A stretch of DNA of 64,000 nt from Rhodanobacter sp. C05. Its GTDB lineage: Bacteria; Pseudomonadota; Gammaproteobacteria; Xanthomonadales; Rhodanobacteraceae. A program made the position numbers and the translations under genes. Under the pieces are notes generated by a model, which saw only the letters and a list, made by a program, of their open reading frames with translations, was not told the DNA's origin and ran no database searches. The stretch covers positions 62,001-126,000 of the forward strand of contig NZ_MUNQ01000006.1 of NCBI RefSeq assembly GCF_002001165.1, given 5' to 3'. Each line of letters starts with the position of its first letter. Position 1 is the first letter of the stretch. Below, one piece after another: positions 62,235-64,000 of this stretch.

Positions 62235-63929
62235 ATGCAGTACAAGAAAACACTGGCCGCCGCTGTTTTGTTGGCGATGATTCCGACGGGGTATGCGATG
62301 GCAGCGCCGCAGTCGGCGGTCACCGCATCAGCACCGGCACAAGTACCGCTGGGGAGCAGTCATTGCGACCCCTACAAGAATTTCGACTGCCTCAATGACT
62401 ACCTGGGAACGAGTTTCTGGGGGCGCCTGACGAACTACTACAAGCTTGAGTGGGGCCAGGCAGTTGCCCCCACGGACCCTAAGGCACCTGCATCGAGGCG
62501 AGCAGGTTGGCCGGCGGCCGCGCAGACAACACCTCCGATGCCGTTTACCGAGTGGCCCTACGGTGGAACCACATCACTCGGTGTGACGCGCCCGAATTCG
62601 GTCGACAGTCCGTTGATGACCGCACTGGGCAACACCACTTTCGGCGATTGGCTCACTCGGAACAATTTCCAGCTCTATGGCTGGGTCAATGGCGGCGGCA
62701 ACCTGAGCACGAGTACGACGAAACCCGGTGGCAATGCGCCAGCGGCGTATGCGTATACGCCCAATACATTCGAATTTGACCAGTTCGTGCTGTATCTCGA
62801 CCGTTTCCCCGACACGGTTCAGACCGACCACGTCGATTGGGGTATGCGCATTTCGGCGTTGTATGGCGAAAACTACCGCTACACCACGGCGTATGGGTTG
62901 GCCAGCTACCAATTGCTGAAGGAAAACAAGGTCAATGGCTACGACTTCCCGATGCTGTATGGCGAACTCTACATTCCCTGGGTCGCCGACGGTCTGATGC
63001 TGCGTCTCGGACGCTTCATTTCCATACCGGATATCGAAGCGCAGCTCGCGCCAAACAACTACATGTACACGCATTCGATGGCTTACTCGTTCGATAACTA
63101 TACGAACACCGGCCTGGAAGGCACCGTAGCGCTCAACAAGAACTGGACCGTGCTACTCGGCGTGACGGATGGTACCGAGGCATTTCCGACGCACTTGAAT
63201 CAGAGGGAGAACAACCCGTATCCGAACGTCCCGGGTACCGGTCCCGGCCAGGTTGGATACAACCCGCTCTATCCGAACGCGACCTTCAAGACGGATCCGG
63301 GTGCCATGCCGTCGGTGTCGGCATGCGTTCGCTATCTCAGCGACGATGGCAAGACCGCCATCATGCCGTGCGCGGATGCCATCAATTCGGGAAGATATGG
63401 TTACAACAATCTGCAGTGGTATGGCTTCACGCTCTACCATACGTTCGATGAGCATTGGCATGTTTCTTACGAGGCCTATGACCTTTATGAGAACCGCGTT
63501 CCCAACGCACTCAATAGCGATGTGCAAACCATCTATGCCAACGGAGGCGCGCCGTTCTCGTCACGATTCATTCCGTACAACGCCCCCGATCTGGCCATCT
63601 GCCGCAACGCTACGCAGTTGACGTGCCGAGCCAGCACGCTGGCCACCGTTGCCTATCTCAACTACAGCCCAGATCCCTTGGACAACTTTTCGTTCCGGCC
63701 CGAGTACTACTGGGACAAGAATGGCCAACGTACGGGCGTGGCAACTCGTTATGTGAACTTTGCGCTTGGTTGGCAACACTGGTTCTCGCCGCAACTCGAA
63801 GTGCGGCCGGAAATCGCTACGTATCATTCTCTGAACGGCGATGCGTTCAACGGAAATTCGAACGCTGGCATTGCTCCGAACAAGTCCCGCGAGACGATTT
63901 TTTCGGGTGACATCATCTTTCATTTCTGA
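62235..63929 (+). CDS. Outer-membrane beta-barrel porin, BBP2/OmpL-like
   Basis: This 564-residue protein has a signal peptide (MQYKKTLAAAVLLAMIPTGYAMA, cleaved before APQ) and a barrel rich in aromatic-alternating strands ending in the C-terminal Phe (GDIIFHF). FQLYGWVNGGG, MRISALYGENYRYTTAYG, PMLYGELYIPW, GLMLRLGRFISIPDIEAQLAPNNY and GWQHWFSPQLEVRPEIA are typical of the BBP2 family (also called DUF1597 or OmpL-like). AAGGAA lies before the ATG. The location behind kdpB suggests a channel that lets K+ reach the pump under limitation; the family's usual cargo is not established. Only 71 bp of window remain after it. Confidence 0.88.
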   Translation: MQYKKTLAAAVLLAMIPTGYAMAAPQSAVTASAPAQVPLGSSHCDPYKNFDCLNDYLGTSFWGRLTNYYKLEWGQAVAPTDPKAPASRRAGWPAAAQTTPPMPFTEWPYGGTTSLGVTRPNSVDSPLMTALGNTTFGDWLTRNNFQLYGWVNGGGNLSTSTTKPGGNAPAAYAYTPNTFEFDQFVLYLDRFPDTVQTDHVDWGMRISALYGENYRYTTAYGLASYQLLKENKVNGYDFPMLYGELYIPWVADGLMLRLGRFISIPDIEAQLAPNNYMYTHSMAYSFDNYTNTGLEGTVALNKNWTVLLGVTDGTEAFPTHLNQRENNPYPNVPGTGPGQVGYNPLYPNATFKTDPGAMPSVSACVRYLSDDGKTAIMPCADAINSGRYGYNNLQWYGFTLYHTFDEHWHVSYEAYDLYENRVPNALNSDVQTIYANGGAPFSSRFIPYNAPDLAICRNATQLTCRASTLATVAYLNYSPDPLDNFSFRPEYYWDKNGQRTGVATRYVNFALGWQHWFSPQLEVRPEIATYHSLNGDAFNGNSNAGIAPNKSRETIFSGDIIFHF

Positions 63930-64000
63930 GCGGGGTTCCGTTTGCGAAACCGTGCTGATGATCCGTTAGCTCTTTTGATTTCCCAACTTGGTGGTGCTGC

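Noticed and set aside
59969-62323. 784-codon open frame on the minus strand across kdpB
   Set aside because: His/Arg/Gln-rich shadow translation without motifs; kdpB on the other strand is complete.
61823-63929. A degenerate kdpC between kdpB and the porin
   Set aside because: No frame in 61823-62234 has the N-terminal helix or length (about 190 residues) of KdpC; the 72-residue protein lacks a membrane segment.
1-64000. tRNA, rRNA, CRISPR arrays, transposases, integrases and attachment sites
   Set aside because: None could be recognised on reading both strands; the evidence for transfer in the glycan cluster is composition and gene order only.

Overview
The window is dense, high-GC bacterial chromosome with short intergenic gaps and many overlapping genes. 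The gene content (lgt-thyA-folA, pilB-pilC-pilD-coaE, a RegB/RegA-type redox two-component pair, a large TonB-dependent receptor, kdp) points to a gammaproteobacterium of the Lysobacterales/Xanthomonadales, most like the Rhodanobacter/Dyella group. That placement is inferred from gene families and order, not from a marker-gene comparison. I see no rRNA, tRNA, CRISPR array, transposase or prophage.

Layout. 1-5.1 kb: a MacAB-like ABC export operon (adaptor cut by the window edge, ATPase, two FtsX-type permeases), then a lipoprotein alpha/beta hydrolase. 5.2-8.9 kb, minus strand: a POT peptide transporter and regB-regA. 9.2-12.6 kb: dgkA, a Sel1-like periplasmic protein, and a LemA-TPM-TPM operon. 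12.7-15.7 kb: a TonB-dependent receptor with a clear terminator. 16.3-19.7 kb: lgt, thyA, folA and a Nudix/thiamine-phosphate-synthase-like fusion. 19.7-24.5 kb, minus strand: pilB-pilC-pilD-coaE.

24.9-46.1 kb is the accessory region. A glycan cluster (polyprenyl-phosphate-type glycosyltransferase, two GDP-mannose-4,6-dehydratase-like enzymes, Wzx-type flippase, FkbM-like protein, C-methyltransferase, WbsX-like protein, further methyltransferases and glycosyltransferases, an epimerase) lies between pilBCD and two tandem type IV pilin genes. The pilins are each preceded by a sigma-54-type promoter. They are flanked by an ArnT/GT39-type membrane glycosyltransferase and two large GT-C-type membrane proteins with TPR-like tails that resemble eukaryotic TMTC O-mannosyltransferases. 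A third TMTC-like protein lies at 48.8-50.6 kb. The arrangement suggests a surface glycan or pilin O-glycosylation system.

46.5-57.6 kb: a secreted S9 peptidase, the third TMTC-like protein, CorA, a gap filled with nested inverted repeats, an overlapping YceI-cytochrome b561-YceI-GTPase operon, ispB, and a DedA-rhodanese fusion. 57.7-64 kb: a kdp potassium-pump locus. A second 30-codon membrane microprotein gene precedes kdpF, and kdpB is followed by a repeat, a 72-residue unknown protein and a BBP2-like porin where kdpC would normally be.
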